Part shown: positions 8,834-17,873 of the stretch, in pieces
Numbering within the stretch: position 1 is the stretch's first letter
Layout: the number at the start of each line of letters is the position of its first letter
Position numbers and translations under genes: made by a program
The notes under the pieces: model-generated
Database searches by the model: none
Seen by the model: the letters and a program-made list of their open reading frames with translations, nothing else
What the model was told of the DNA's origin: nothing
From: JANNSX01 sp963741525
GTDB taxonomy: Bacteria > Pseudomonadota > Alphaproteobacteria > Rhizobiales > Hyphomicrobiaceae
Assembly (NCBI GenBank): GCA_963741525.1
Contig: CAVUIW010000016.1
Span: forward strand, 271,016 to 335,015
DNA: 64,000 bases
Direction of reading: 5' to 3'

Positions 8834-10006
8834 ATGGATCTCTCACTCTCGAAACGCGAGAAGGAGCTGGCCGCCAAGGGGCGCGCCTTCGTCGAGGAGG
8901 TGCTGCAGCCGTTGGAGATCGTCGTCGAGGAGCATGGCGAGCTGCCGGTGGAGCGCCGCGCCGCCGTTCGCCAGGCCGTGCGCGACTGGGGCTTTGCCGG
9001 CATCAATCATTCGAAGGAGCATGGTGGCCTCGGCCTCACGATGCTGGAGCAAACCGTCATCGAGGAGCAGATGGGTCGCCTGACGAACGGTCTGTGGACA
9101 GCGGTGTGGCGGCCGGCCGTGTGCCTGCGCTTCGGCACGCAAGAGCAAATCGACACCTACCTCAAGCCTTCCAACCACGGCGAGCGCCGCCCGTGCGTCG
9201 CCATCACCGAGCCCGATGCCGGCTCGGACGCGGCCGCAGGCAAAGCGACGGCGAAACTCGTCGGCAATCAGTGGAGCATTTCCGGCACGAAGTGGTTCGT
9301 CACCTCCTACAACGCCTCCGACTTCATCATCGTGCAGGCGAATGTCGATGGCGATCCCAAGCAGCCGACGCTTTTCCTCGTCGACAAGCCGGTCGAGGGC
9401 ATGACGCATGTGCGCAGCCCCAAATTCATGCACAACTACACCTTCGATCACGCCGAGCTGGTCTTCAAAGACGCGCGCATTCCGGCCGATCGCATCCTCG
9501 GCGAGGTTGGCCAGGGCTTCGAGCTGACGAAGGACTGGTTCGTCGAGGCGCGGCTGCAGATCGCTACGCACACGTTGGGTGCAGCGGAGCGGGCCTTCGA
9601 CATCGCCAACGACTACGCGGCGAGCCGCGTGCAGTTCGGCCATCCGATCCGCGATTTCCAGGGCATCGAATTCATGCTTGCCGACATGGGTGTCGATATC
9701 TTCGCGGCGAAGTCGATGCTCTATCGCGTCGCTTCGGAAATCGATCACGGGCTCGACCGGAAGCTGATCCATGCCCGGGCGAGCGCGTTGAAACTCTTCT
9801 GCTCGGAGATGGCGGGGCGCGTCATCGACAAGGCGCTGCAGATTTTGGGCGGGCGCGGCTACATGCGCGAGAACCCGGTCGAGCGGCTCTACCGCGACAT
9901 CCGCGTCGACCGCATCTGGGAAGGCACGTCGGAAATCCAGCGCGTCATCATCGCCGGCCAGATCAAGAAGCGCGGGACGGAGGTGTATACGGGCTGGCCG
10001 GGGTAG
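8834..10006 (+). CDS. acyl-CoA dehydrogenase
   Basis: The 390-residue product has the standard length and three-domain layout of the acyl-CoA dehydrogenase family: N-terminal helical domain, beta domain with AITEPDAGSD (flavin/substrate loop) and SGTKWFVT, and C-terminal helical domain with LGGRGYMRENPVERLYRDIR and IWEGTSEIQR. Glu363 in WEGTSEI is the expected catalytic base. It oxidises an acyl-CoA to the 2-enoyl-CoA with FAD and passes electrons to ETF. It follows an acyl-CoA synthetase gene on the same strand. Chain-length preference cannot be told. Confidence 0.93.
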   Translation: MDLSLSKREKELAAKGRAFVEEVLQPLEIVVEEHGELPVERRAAVRQAVRDWGFAGINHSKEHGGLGLTMLEQTVIEEQMGRLTNGLWTAVWRPAVCLRFGTQEQIDTYLKPSNHGERRPCVAITEPDAGSDAAAGKATAKLVGNQWSISGTKWFVTSYNASDFIIVQANVDGDPKQPTLFLVDKPVEGMTHVRSPKFMHNYTFDHAELVFKDARIPADRILGEVGQGFELTKDWFVEARLQIATHTLGAAERAFDIANDYAASRVQFGHPIRDFQGIEFMLADMGVDIFAAKSMLYRVASEIDHGLDRKLIHARASALKLFCSEMAGRVIDKALQILGGRGYMRENPVERLYRDIRVDRIWEGTSEIQRVIIAGQIKKRGTEVYTGWPG

Positions 10007-10018
10007 GTTTGGGACTGC

Positions 10019-10059
10019 GAAAAACAGTTCGGCCGTATCGCGGGGGAGCGATACGGCCG
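10019..10059 (-). terminator. candidate terminator hairpin
   Basis: Twelve-base perfect arms (CGGCCGTATCGC and its complement, 10030-10059) around a six-base loop. On the minus strand the stem is followed after a few bases by TTTTT (10020-10024), fitting termination of the small secreted-protein gene that ends at 10132. It may also serve the acyl-CoA dehydrogenase from the other side. Confidence 0.6.
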
Positions 10060-10131
10060 GAATGGAAGTGGTAGAGTAGAGGTCGTCAGGCAATCGAGCC
10101 AGGTTGCGCCCTGGCTCGACCGCCGAAAACT

Positions 10132-10407
10132 TTAGCCGCCGCAGCCGTCGAGTTCCTTCTGGCGATCGGCGACCGCCTGGCGCCATTGATCGGGGGGAAC
10201 CGACTCGCACCAGGCCGTATGAACCGCGATGTCCGTCGTCCAGCCGTCGCCGGCGAGATTGCAGGCCTTGCCTTCGTTCTCCTGCTGCTGCTTGGCGGAG
10301 GTCAGCGCATACCAGCTGCAATCCTCCTGGGCCATGGCCGCCGAGCCGAGCGCCGCGAAGCCCGCAAGGGCGCCGAGAGCGATACCGACTTTCATGATCC
10401 GGTGCAT
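10132..10407 (-). CDS. small secreted protein of unknown function
   Basis: A 91-residue protein with an N-terminal signal peptide (MHRIMKVGIALGALAGFAAL, cleavage expected after AMA) and a mature part of about 65 residues with four cysteines (EDCSW, KACNL, AWCES, DGCGG), suggesting two disulfides in the periplasm. The ATG at 10407 follows GAGG; MKVGIAL at 10395 is an alternative. I do not recognise a domain. A hairpin just downstream is a likely terminator. The 265 bp between this gene and the lyase gene's 3' end hold no convincing gene. Confidence 0.7.
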   Translation of the reverse strand: MHRIMKVGIALGALAGFAALGSAAMAQEDCSWYALTSAKQQQENEGKACNLAGDGWTTDIAVHTAWCESVPPDQWRQAVADRQKELDGCGG

Positions 10408-10672
10408 TGCATCCTCATCGTTTCCGCCGCTTCGAACTAGGCCGAGCGGCACCTGCCCGTTACAAATAGAGAACTCGAGGGGCCTTTCAAGTGTGGCCCA
10501 ACTCGACGCGCCAGCCAACCAAAACCCGCCGACGATTGGGACAGTATCGCCCCCCATATGAACCCGCTCTGAACAGAGCCAACTCCCCGGGAATTCTACA
10601 TCTGCACCCTCAGAGTCCTTGTATTTCCTAGCTTATTTCCGCCTGACGGGGAACGAGGTTCTCGTCCGCTCC

Positions 10673-12106
10673 TCAGCCATTGATGCGGCGGCGGATATCG
10701 TCCGTCACCTGGCCCGCGATCTTGCCGGGCGCGGGCACCGTCGCGCTTTCCCGCCGCAAGGCCTCGACCAGAGCAAAAATGGACTTGAGTGCCGGGGGAG
10801 CGGTGCGGTCGGTCACCTCGAAGGCCCGGACGGCCGCAACCGCCACTGCGCCGAGACAAAGATCGAGCATCCGCCCGGCATCCTCCTGCCCCTTCCAGGC
10901 GAGCGCCGTCGGCACCGCGACATCGTTCTGCACGAAACCGCCCGATTCTGAGCCGGGGAGGAACACCGCCTGCGCCGCCCGCCGCGCCGCCTCGCCATAG
11001 CCGACGACCGCAAAACCCAACGTGCCGAGATAAACCGTACTCTCGTCGTCGGCCCCAGGCCGCATGAGTTGCGCCGGCAATCCCGAGGTGTTGCCGTCGA
11101 GCAGGCGGGCGATCACCCGATCGCAGAGCGTCGTCAGATCCGCATAGGCCATCGCGAGCGCATTAAGGGCTGGCCAGGCGGCGGCGTTGTGATAACCACC
11201 CGTCGAATGGATCTCCCCGTTCGAAGAGTCATCCTCGGGAGGGAAATAGGTCGGGTTGTCGGAGACCTGGCAAAGCGAGATGCGGGCGGCCTCTTGCGCC
11301 CGCTCGAGGTCGCGGCGGAGGCGGCCCAGCATCTTCGTCAAGATGCGGAAGGTGACGGGCGCCTGGTAGGGCCGGCGATCGGAGGTTCCACCTTCAATCA
11401 AGGCGGAGAGCCGCTCGGCGGCGGCGATCTCGTGGGGGTCACCCTGGAGCTTCGCCGTCGCGACCGAGAAATGCGCGACCGGGACTTTGTAGGCTTCGGC
11501 GGCGAGTGCGAAGATCTCCTCCGCGATGGCGAGGCGCCGCTCGGCAATGAGCGCTCCATCGGCGACCAGCGCGGCCGCGAGCGGCGCGCCATTGATGAGC
11601 GAGAGCGATTCCTTCTCCTTCAACTCGACCGACTGCGCGAGCGGACCGAATAGCCATGAGAGGGGCAAAATTTCCCCCGCGCAGACCGCGCCGTCGAGCG
11701 GCACCGGCGGCAGCGGCCGGTCCAGCATCGCGGCGACCATTCCCGCCAGCTCCGGCGTCACGGCGGCGTGCCCCTCGATGAAGTTCGCGAGCCGCGCAAG
11801 AACCATCAGGCGGACAGCCCGCTCCGGGAAAGGCTCGCCCCAATTGGCCTGCGCGGCGATCGGGGGTTTTCGCGCATGGGCGCGGCGCTCCTCGGGAGAA
11901 AAACGCAAGTGCGCGTGCTGGCCGTAACCGGACGTCACGCCATAGATGACGATGTCCGGCTCCTCGATGAGCCGCTCGAAAGCGGCGCGGGCCTGAGCGA
12001 TCCTGGCGAGCGCATTTTTGCCCAGCCGGACGCGCGCATTGTCGAAGGCAACTTTATGCGCGGCGTCGAGCGTGATGTCCGCCCGCCGCTCGAGAACGAT
12101 CTCCAT
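10673..12106 (-). CDS. aromatic amino acid ammonia-lyase family protein lacking the MIO Ala-Ser-Gly triad
   Basis: The 477-residue protein has the histidine/phenylalanine ammonia-lyase fold signatures: YGVTSGYG around Tyr55 (the catalytic Tyr loop) and SDNPTYF with GGYHNAAAW in the middle. The motif that should read G-[SA]-V-G-A-S-G-D-L-[AV]-P-L reads GAVCAGEILPL: the Ala-Ser-Gly that cyclises to the MIO cofactor is Cys142-Ala143-Gly144. Without the Ser the normal MIO group would not be expected, so ordinary ammonia-lyase activity is doubtful. The start ATG at 12106 has GAGGAG nine bases upstream. It is divergent from a histidine kinase gene (266-bp shared intergenic region). A diverged lyase, an aminomutase-like or a non-catalytic role are all possible. 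Confidence 0.85.
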   Translation of the reverse strand: MEIVLERRADITLDAAHKVAFDNARVRLGKNALARIAQARAAFERLIEEPDIVIYGVTSGYGQHAHLRFSPEERRAHARKPPIAAQANWGEPFPERAVRLMVLARLANFIEGHAAVTPELAGMVAAMLDRPLPPVPLDGAVCAGEILPLSWLFGPLAQSVELKEKESLSLINGAPLAAALVADGALIAERRLAIAEEIFALAAEAYKVPVAHFSVATAKLQGDPHEIAAAERLSALIEGGTSDRRPYQAPVTFRILTKMLGRLRRDLERAQEAARISLCQVSDNPTYFPPEDDSSNGEIHSTGGYHNAAAWPALNALAMAYADLTTLCDRVIARLLDGNTSGLPAQLMRPGADDESTVYLGTLGFAVVGYGEAARRAAQAVFLPGSESGGFVQNDVAVPTALAWKGQEDAGRMLDLCLGAVAVAAVRAFEVTDRTAPPALKSIFALVEALRRESATVPAPGKIAGQVTDDIRRRING

Positions 12107-12372
12107 GGCATTCTCCTCAAATTCCCGGAGATATTTAGCATTGGGCGTCGCCCCTGTCGCGGGGCCGGATTTCCGGCGTTTCCGAATGCTGATCGTCCTT
12201 GCGCGGCGTATTTTGTGAAAAACTTCCGACAGTTTCCCATTGATTTGCCGATCCAGTCTAACGGGCGGTTTTCCAGAACTCCAACATTCACCGCCCGTTA
12301 GGCATTCCTTCTCGGCGATGCGACAGACTTCAACCTGGGGAAGCCGGTCCATGTGGCCGATCGGGTAGTCGA

Positions 12373-14178
12373 ATGTTGTCGTTGAAAAACACCTCTCTGG
12401 TGACGTTCGCCGCAATCGTCGCGGCGCCCCTCGTCGTATTTTGGGCCTGGCCCTATTCCAGCCAAGTCGACGCGCGCATCTCGGAGGCAGGAGAGCACAA
12501 TCTGTTGCTTGCCCAATCCGTCGGCCTATCGATTGAATTCTATCATGACGAGGTCGTGAATGCCTTCGAACATGTCCTGAGCGCGCACGACGCGAATGAT
12601 GGCATGGTCGACACCGAGCTGCTTTCCGGGCTCGGTTTGCGTTATGCGGGCTGGGTCGACGAGACAACCGGCGCAGTGAGATCCAAGTTCGGCGTACGCG
12701 CCGACCTGATGCCGGACACCTATAGCCCCGGCGAGCTGGCGGCGCTGAAGGCCCGCCTCGCCGCCGGCAAAGCCAGCGCATTGCAAGTTAGGATCGGCGC
12801 CGACCAGCAGCCCGAGTTGATGCTCGTCTCGTCGCGTCAGGGCACGATCCTGGTCGCCGGAGTCTCCACGTCAGAGCTGGTGCGCCTCGCGGAACGCATC
12901 AACGCGAACCGCGAAATCGGTATCGAGATCGTCGACGGCACCGGCCGGATCATCGCCAGCCCGCTGAAACACTGGGAGCAGCAGGCGAAGGATCTGTCGG
13001 ACTTGCAGCTCGTGGCGGATCTGACCACACATCGGCAAGTGATCTCACAGGAGGATTTGCCGGAGAGCAGTGGCCCGGCGATCGTTGCCGCTGTCCAAGC
13101 CGGCGATACCGGCTGGGGCGTGCTGGTGCACGAGCCGGTGGGCGCGGCCTCCAGCGCTGGCTCGCAGACGCTGACACTGTCGATCGCCTTCCTCATCATC
13201 TTGACGGCGGCGCTCGTCGGCTCGCTCGCGACAGCGCCTGTGGTCGGCCCGCTGATGGCGGTGAGCCGGGCTGCCCGCCGCATGCAGGACGGCGACACGG
13301 ACGTCCGCATCGCCAAGCTCGGCTGGCTGACGCCCAAGGAGGTGCTCAATCTGAGCCAGGCCTTCAATGCCATGGCCGAAAGCGTCGCCAGCTCGCGCGC
13401 CCAGGAGGCCGAGGCGCGCGCCAAGGCCGAGCAGGCGAACCTGTCCAAGACCGAGTTCCTACGCAACGTCACGCACGAGGTGAGGACGCCGCTCAACGCC
13501 ATCATCGGGTTCTCGGAGGTTCTCCTCAACGAGTGCCGTCGCATGAACTTGCCGCATCGCCAGATCTCCCACGCCGAGGACATCTCCTCGGCTGGCCGGC
13601 ACATGCTGAGCCTCATCAACTCGCTGCTCGACCTGTCGCGCATCGAGGCCGGTCAGTACCAGTTGCAGGAGGCGCCGACCGCGCTGGACGAAGTGCTCGC
13701 GCGCTGCGTGCGCTTCCTTGGGCCAGCAGCTCAAGCCCGCAAGACCCAGATCGAGATGCATATCGCGCCCGAGCTGCCCGATATCGTCGCCGACGAGCGG
13801 GCCCTGTTCCAGTCAGTGCTCAACCTCGCGGCGAATGCCATCCGCTATGGCCGTGAGGGCGGCCACGTCATCATCTCGGCAGTGCCCTCGCGGCTGCATG
13901 GCGTCGAGATTGCCGTTTCGGACAATGGCCCCGGCATTCCAGCCGAATACCTCGACAAGGTCACGGAGCCATTCGTGCGGGTGGCCAGCGAGGCCAATCG
14001 CAACGTCGAGGGCAGTGGCCTCGGGCTGCCAATCGTCAAGAAGCTCATCGAGCTGCACGGCGGCAGCTTCGTGCTCGAGAGCACGCTCGGCGCCGGCACG
14101 ACGGCCCGCATCCGCCTGCCGGCGAACCGCCTGTTGCCGCGCACCGACTTGGCACCGGCAGGACAAGCGGCCGCTTGA
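12373..14178 (+). CDS. membrane sensor histidine kinase
   Basis: The 601-residue protein has a transmembrane helix at about 8-28, a periplasmic sensor region (about 30-262), a second helix (about 267-292), a HAMP-like linker, a HisKA domain with phospho-acceptor His368 in NVTHEVRTPLNAI, and a HATPase domain with NLAANAIRYG (N box), DNGPGIP and GSGLGL (G boxes). It is expected to autophosphorylate and pass phosphate to a response regulator; none is adjacent, so it is an orphan kinase here. The signal is unknown. It is transcribed divergently from the ammonia-lyase homologue, which might be a target (inference). Confidence 0.9.
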   Translation: MLSLKNTSLVTFAAIVAAPLVVFWAWPYSSQVDARISEAGEHNLLLAQSVGLSIEFYHDEVVNAFEHVLSAHDANDGMVDTELLSGLGLRYAGWVDETTGAVRSKFGVRADLMPDTYSPGELAALKARLAAGKASALQVRIGADQQPELMLVSSRQGTILVAGVSTSELVRLAERINANREIGIEIVDGTGRIIASPLKHWEQQAKDLSDLQLVADLTTHRQVISQEDLPESSGPAIVAAVQAGDTGWGVLVHEPVGAASSAGSQTLTLSIAFLIILTAALVGSLATAPVVGPLMAVSRAARRMQDGDTDVRIAKLGWLTPKEVLNLSQAFNAMAESVASSRAQEAEARAKAEQANLSKTEFLRNVTHEVRTPLNAIIGFSEVLLNECRRMNLPHRQISHAEDISSAGRHMLSLINSLLDLSRIEAGQYQLQEAPTALDEVLARCVRFLGPAAQARKTQIEMHIAPELPDIVADERALFQSVLNLAANAIRYGREGGHVIISAVPSRLHGVEIAVSDNGPGIPAEYLDKVTEPFVRVASEANRNVEGSGLGLPIVKKLIELHGGSFVLESTLGAGTTARIRLPANRLLPRTDLAPAGQAAA

Positions 14179-14185
14179 GGCTTCG

Positions 14186-14422
14186 CTACAAATCAATGTC
14201 CCAGAAGCGCCGGTTTGCCTCTCGCTCCACGTCCGCGCGGGATACCCCGATATCGTGCAGCGTGCGATCGTCGAGATCGGCCAAATCGCGACGCTGGCGG
14301 TAAGCTGCCAACATGGCTCCGAGCCGTCGGAAGACGCGGCCCAGCCGGACCTTGAAGCGAAGTGTCCCGGTCTCCGGGTATCCGGCTGTCCAGATCGGGC
14401 GGGGGAGGGAGGTGTTGCTCAT
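14186..14422 (-). CDS. DUF1127 domain protein
   Basis: A 78-residue protein with the C-terminal DUF1127 core (YRQRRDLADLDDRTLHDIGVSRADVEREA). In alphaproteobacteria such small Arg-rich proteins include RNA-binding regulators of phosphate and C1/N metabolism. The start at 14422 (MSNTSLPRPIW) is set by GAAGGAGA; a longer in-frame start at 14479 lacks a good site. It is divergent from a LysR regulator with a CATAACG/CGTTATG inverted repeat in between, suggesting LysR control. The gene ends 8 bp from the end of the convergent kinase gene. Confidence 0.85.
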   Translation of the reverse strand: MSNTSLPRPIWTAGYPETGTLRFKVRLGRVFRRLGAMLAAYRQRRDLADLDDRTLHDIGVSRADVEREANRRFWDIDL

Positions 14423-14532
14423 GTCGATCTCTCCTTCGTTGGAGCGTCGTTGAAGGAAAGATGGGGGCAAACGCTTCATAACGAAAACGAATAGTCATTG
14501 TCATTTACATCACGATGCGTTATGTTAAGCGC

Positions 14533-15405
14533 ATGAGACGAGACATCGACATCGCCCTGCTGCGCGCCTTCGTGGCGGTCTCCGAGACCGGCGGCATGAC
14601 TTCGGCCGGCCGGGTCCTGAACCTGACGCAGGCCGCCATCAGCCAGCAGATCAAACGGCTGGAGGAGCTACTGCATTCGGAGCTGTTCGATCGCTCGGAT
14701 AAGCAGCTTCGCCTCACCTCCGCCGGCGAGCGGCTGATCGCTCCGGCCCAGCGCCTCATCGCACTGAATGACGATGTCTTCTCGACCATGATCGAGCCTG
14801 AATTCGAGGGCGAGGTCCGGCTCGGCGTGCCGCACGACATCGTCGGGCTTTACATGCCGCCGGTGCTCAGGTCCTTCCAGCAGTCACACCCACGCGTCCG
14901 CGTCTCGCTCGTCGCCTCGACGACGCCGAAGCTGCTGGAGCGCATGCAGCGCGGCGAGATCGATCTCACTCTCACCACCGAGCCGGCGCCGGTCTCGGCG
15001 GCGAACACGCTGCTGCCGGACACGCTCGCCTGGGTGGGCGCACGCGGCGGCACCGCCTGGCGGCGCAATCCCATCCCCGTCGCCATGGGCGATGAGACCT
15101 GCGCCTTCCGCGCGCATGCCCTCGAAGCCCTCAGAAAGGCTGGGCGCAACTGGCACCTGATGTTCCAGATCGGCGACACGACGCCGATGCAGGCCATGCT
15201 GGAAGCAGACATGGTGGTGGCGCCGATGCTGACTTCCGTCGTGCCGGGTTCACTCGAGATCTTGAGACCGGCGGAGGCGCTGCCGGCTCTGCCCGTCTTC
15301 TACATCAACCTGCACACGCGCAGCGCCGGGCAGAACGCCATCGCCGACGCACTCGCGGCGCAAATCCGCGCTGAGTTCGAATGCCGCTTCAAAAGAGCGG
15401 CGTGA
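14533..15405 (+). CDS. LysR family transcriptional regulator
   Basis: About 290 residues. The N-terminal winged helix-turn-helix reads IALLRAFVAVSETGGMTSAGRVLNLTQAAISQQIKRLEELL (given here only by its ends: helix at about residues 5-60), followed by a periplasmic-binding-like effector domain (about 90-290). The start may be the ATG at 14533 or 14515; the former is closer to the family norm. It is transcribed away from a DUF1127 gene, the classic LysR divergent arrangement. The effector is unknown. Confidence 0.88.
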   Translation: MRRDIDIALLRAFVAVSETGGMTSAGRVLNLTQAAISQQIKRLEELLHSELFDRSDKQLRLTSAGERLIAPAQRLIALNDDVFSTMIEPEFEGEVRLGVPHDIVGLYMPPVLRSFQQSHPRVRVSLVASTTPKLLERMQRGEIDLTLTTEPAPVSAANTLLPDTLAWVGARGGTAWRRNPIPVAMGDETCAFRAHALEALRKAGRNWHLMFQIGDTTPMQAMLEADMVVAPMLTSVVPGSLEILRPAEALPALPVFYINLHTRSAGQNAIADALAAQIRAEFECRFKRAA

Positions 15406-15457
15406 CGGGTCGGGAGCCCCGAGCACGCCGCCCCTCCCGGCCGGGAGTCCTGAGAAG

Positions 15458-15781
15458 TTACGGCGTCCAGATCTTGTTGCTTCCGTCACGCCGTACACCA
15501 ATGCAGATCTCCGAAACCCGCGTGTCGTAGCCGACCACTTGGCACACATCGCGCTTGAGGTTGTAGCTTTGGCGGACCTCGGCGCCCGAGACCGCCATGC
15601 CGTGGCCGCGCGCGACTTGGGCGAGATAGTTGTCCTCGCAATAGGGCGTGCGGATCGGATAGCCGCTCGACATCTGGTAGGGACCGTCGCAATCGATTTT
15701 GGCCTCGGCGGTTGCAGACATGCCGGCCTGCATCGAGAGTGCCGCCAAAGAGGCGAGCGCAAGTGTGCGGTAAGTGCTCAT
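15458..15781 (-). CDS. small secreted cysteine-containing protein
   Basis: A 107-residue protein with a clear signal peptide (MSTYRTLALASLAALSMQAG, cleavage near ATAEA-K) and a mature domain of about 80 residues with four Cys (KIDCDG, PYCEDN, DVCQVV, EICIGV), again suggesting two disulfides. I do not recognise the family; proteins of this shape are common as unknown periplasmic proteins in Hyphomicrobiales. It is convergent with the LysR gene (53 bp apart) and may be monocistronic. Confidence 0.72.
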   Translation of the reverse strand: MSTYRTLALASLAALSMQAGMSATAEAKIDCDGPYQMSSGYPIRTPYCEDNYLAQVARGHGMAVSGAEVRQSYNLKRDVCQVVGYDTRVSEICIGVRRDGSNKIWTP

Positions 15782-15889
15782 CGTAAGCTCCTGTTAAAGC
15801 CTGGGCCGATCAGGAGCGAAACATAGTCCCTCTTCGGCCCGGTTGCAGTTCCGCCGGACACAGGCCGAGAACAATTTTTTGAAATAGTC

Positions 15890-16438
15890 TCAGAACGAGC
15901 TGTTCGGCCCGTTGAGAAACGTGATTTCCTCGGGCGTCGAGTTCCGGCCCAACGCAACATTGCGATGCGGAAACCGGCCGAAGCGATCGATGATGATTTT
16001 ATGCAGCCAGGCATAATGGACGTTGTCGGGTACGCCCATCTCGCCGAACAGATGCATGGATCGCTCTTGCTCTCTCACGTCCTCGCTATGCTCGAAGGGA
16101 AGATAGACGAACTGTCGCTTGTCCGGGTGCAGGCGGCGGTCGTAGCCACGATCGATGGCGAGCTTGGCGAGGATGAGCGCCTGGGGGTCGGCGGCGAAGG
16201 CGCGGGCGGTGCCGCGAAACATATTTCTCGAGAACTGATCGAGCACCACGAGGGCGGCCAGCGCGCCGTCGATATGGTCGAGCGCATCCGGCGGAACCTG
16301 CTGCGACAGCTTCTCGTGCACCCAGAGGAAACGATCGCGGATCATCTGGTCGACGACCCAGTTTCTCTGGAACCAATTCTCCGGCGTCCGCTCCACGAAC
16401 CAGAAGCGCAACACCTCGCCGATCCAGCTGTTGTCCAC
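15890..16438 (-). CDS. DUF924 family protein
   Basis: A 182-residue soluble protein with the DUF924 signature DQFSRNMFRGTARAFAADPQ and a C-terminal PHRNVALGR with STPEE. The GTG at 16438 (VDNSWIGEVLRFWF) is preceded by AAGGAG and gives the usual family length; longer frames upstream are not credible because they overlap the divergent cfa-like gene. The family is related to TPR-like helical folds and has no established reaction. It is divergent from the cyclopropane synthase gene. Confidence 0.87.
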   Translation of the reverse strand: MDNSWIGEVLRFWFVERTPENWFQRNWVVDQMIRDRFLWVHEKLSQQVPPDALDHIDGALAALVVLDQFSRNMFRGTARAFAADPQALILAKLAIDRGYDRRLHPDKRQFVYLPFEHSEDVREQERSMHLFGEMGVPDNVHYAWLHKIIIDRFGRFPHRNVALGRNSTPEEITFLNGPNSSF

Positions 16439-16553
16439 TCTCGAGCTCCTTGGCTGCAAATCGCCGGCGCAGCCTATCGTCCGGCTGGCCCGGTGCAACC
16501 CCCTCGCCGGGTTTCCATTGCCGGTGCGGCACGCCTGTGCTTGGCTCATTCGC

Positions 16554-17864
16554 ATGACGATCGACACCAAGGACGCGAAGCTCCTCGATGCCGCGCGCGC
16601 CGCGATCGCCGAAGTCGCGCGCCATCTCGACCTCGATGCGCGCATGAGGCTGTGGGACGGCAGCGAGGTGCCGCTCGGAAGCAATGTAGCGCGGCCGCTT
16701 GTCATCACCATTGCCTCACCCGGCGTCGTCGCCTCGCTCCTCAAGCGGCCAACGCTTGACCGCATCATCCGTCACTACGCCCATGGTGAGATCGGCCTCG
16801 AGGGCGGCACGCTCATCGACCTCGCCGAGGGCCTTGCCGGCGATGGTGCGGGCCGTAAGCTCAAATCGCTGTCGAAGCTCGGATTGGCCCGGAAACTCTG
16901 GCCGTTCCTCTGGGTGAGGTCAGAGACACCCGGAGCCTCACGTGCCTTCTTTGGCGATCACGCGGGTGAGCGCCGCAAGCAGGCCGAGAACCGCGACTTC
17001 ATCCGCTTCCATTACGACGTCGGCAACGAGTTCTACCGGCTCTTCCTCGATCACGAGATGATCTACTCCTGCGCCTACTTCACGGATTGGTCGAACGGCA
17101 TCGATCGGGCGCAGCATGACAAGCTCGAGATGATCTGCCGGAAGCTGCGGCTCCAACCCGGCGAGCGCTTCCTCGACATCGGCTCGGGCTGGGGCGGGCT
17201 GTTGCTGCACGCGGCGCGGCATCATGGAGTCAAGGCCCACGGCATCACGCTCTCCGAAGCGCAGCTCGAAATCGCGCGGCAACGGATCGCCAAAGCGGGA
17301 CTGACCGATCGCGTCACGGTCGAGATCCGCGACTACGCCGATCTCGACGGCACTTTCGACAAGATCGCCTCGATCGGCATGTACGAGCACATCGGTCTCG
17401 CCAATATTCCCAAATACATGAAATCCGTGCGCGGGGTGCTGGCGCCGGACGGGCTCTTCCTCAACCACGCGATCTCGCACCGGGCGAGCCCGGACGGCCG
17501 GCGCTTCGGCACGCGGCCCGAGCAGAAGGCGATCCTCAAATACATCTTTCCGGGCGGCGCGCTCGACGATATCGGCCACACGGTGACGGCCATGGAGCAA
17601 GCAGGCTTCGAGGTGCACGATGTGGAGGCCTGGCGGCGGCACTACGCGCAGACGACGCGGCTGTGGTGCGAGCGGTTGACGGCGCGGCGCGAGGAGGCGA
17701 TCGCGCTTGCCGGCGAGGAAACCTATCGCATCTGGGTCGCCTACCTCGCCGGCGTCTCGCTCGCCTTCTCGCGCGGCACGCTGCGGATTTTCCAGACGCT
17801 CGCGAGCCGAACGGCAAAGCGGCCCTCGACGCTGCCGCCGACAAGGGCCGATCTCTACCGTTGA
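16554..17864 (+). CDS. cfa: cyclopropane-fatty-acyl-phospholipid synthase
   Basis: The 436-residue enzyme has the CFA synthase layout: an N-terminal lipid-binding region, then a SAM-dependent methyltransferase domain with FHYDVGNEFYRLFLD (family signature), SCAYF, the SAM loop FLDIGSGWGG and SIGMYEHIG. It transfers a methylene group from S-adenosylmethionine to a cis double bond of membrane phospholipid acyl chains, a stationary-phase and acid-stress modification. The ATG at 16554 is used; the gene overlaps nothing and is divergent from DUF924. Paralogues acting on other lipids cannot be excluded. Confidence 0.9.
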   Translation: MTIDTKDAKLLDAARAAIAEVARHLDLDARMRLWDGSEVPLGSNVARPLVITIASPGVVASLLKRPTLDRIIRHYAHGEIGLEGGTLIDLAEGLAGDGAGRKLKSLSKLGLARKLWPFLWVRSETPGASRAFFGDHAGERRKQAENRDFIRFHYDVGNEFYRLFLDHEMIYSCAYFTDWSNGIDRAQHDKLEMICRKLRLQPGERFLDIGSGWGGLLLHAARHHGVKAHGITLSEAQLEIARQRIAKAGLTDRVTVEIRDYADLDGTFDKIASIGMYEHIGLANIPKYMKSVRGVLAPDGLFLNHAISHRASPDGRRFGTRPEQKAILKYIFPGGALDDIGHTVTAMEQAGFEVHDVEAWRRHYAQTTRLWCERLTARREEAIALAGEETYRIWVAYLAGVSLAFSRGTLRIFQTLASRTAKRPSTLPPTRADLYR

Positions 17865-17873
17865 GGCGCGCGA

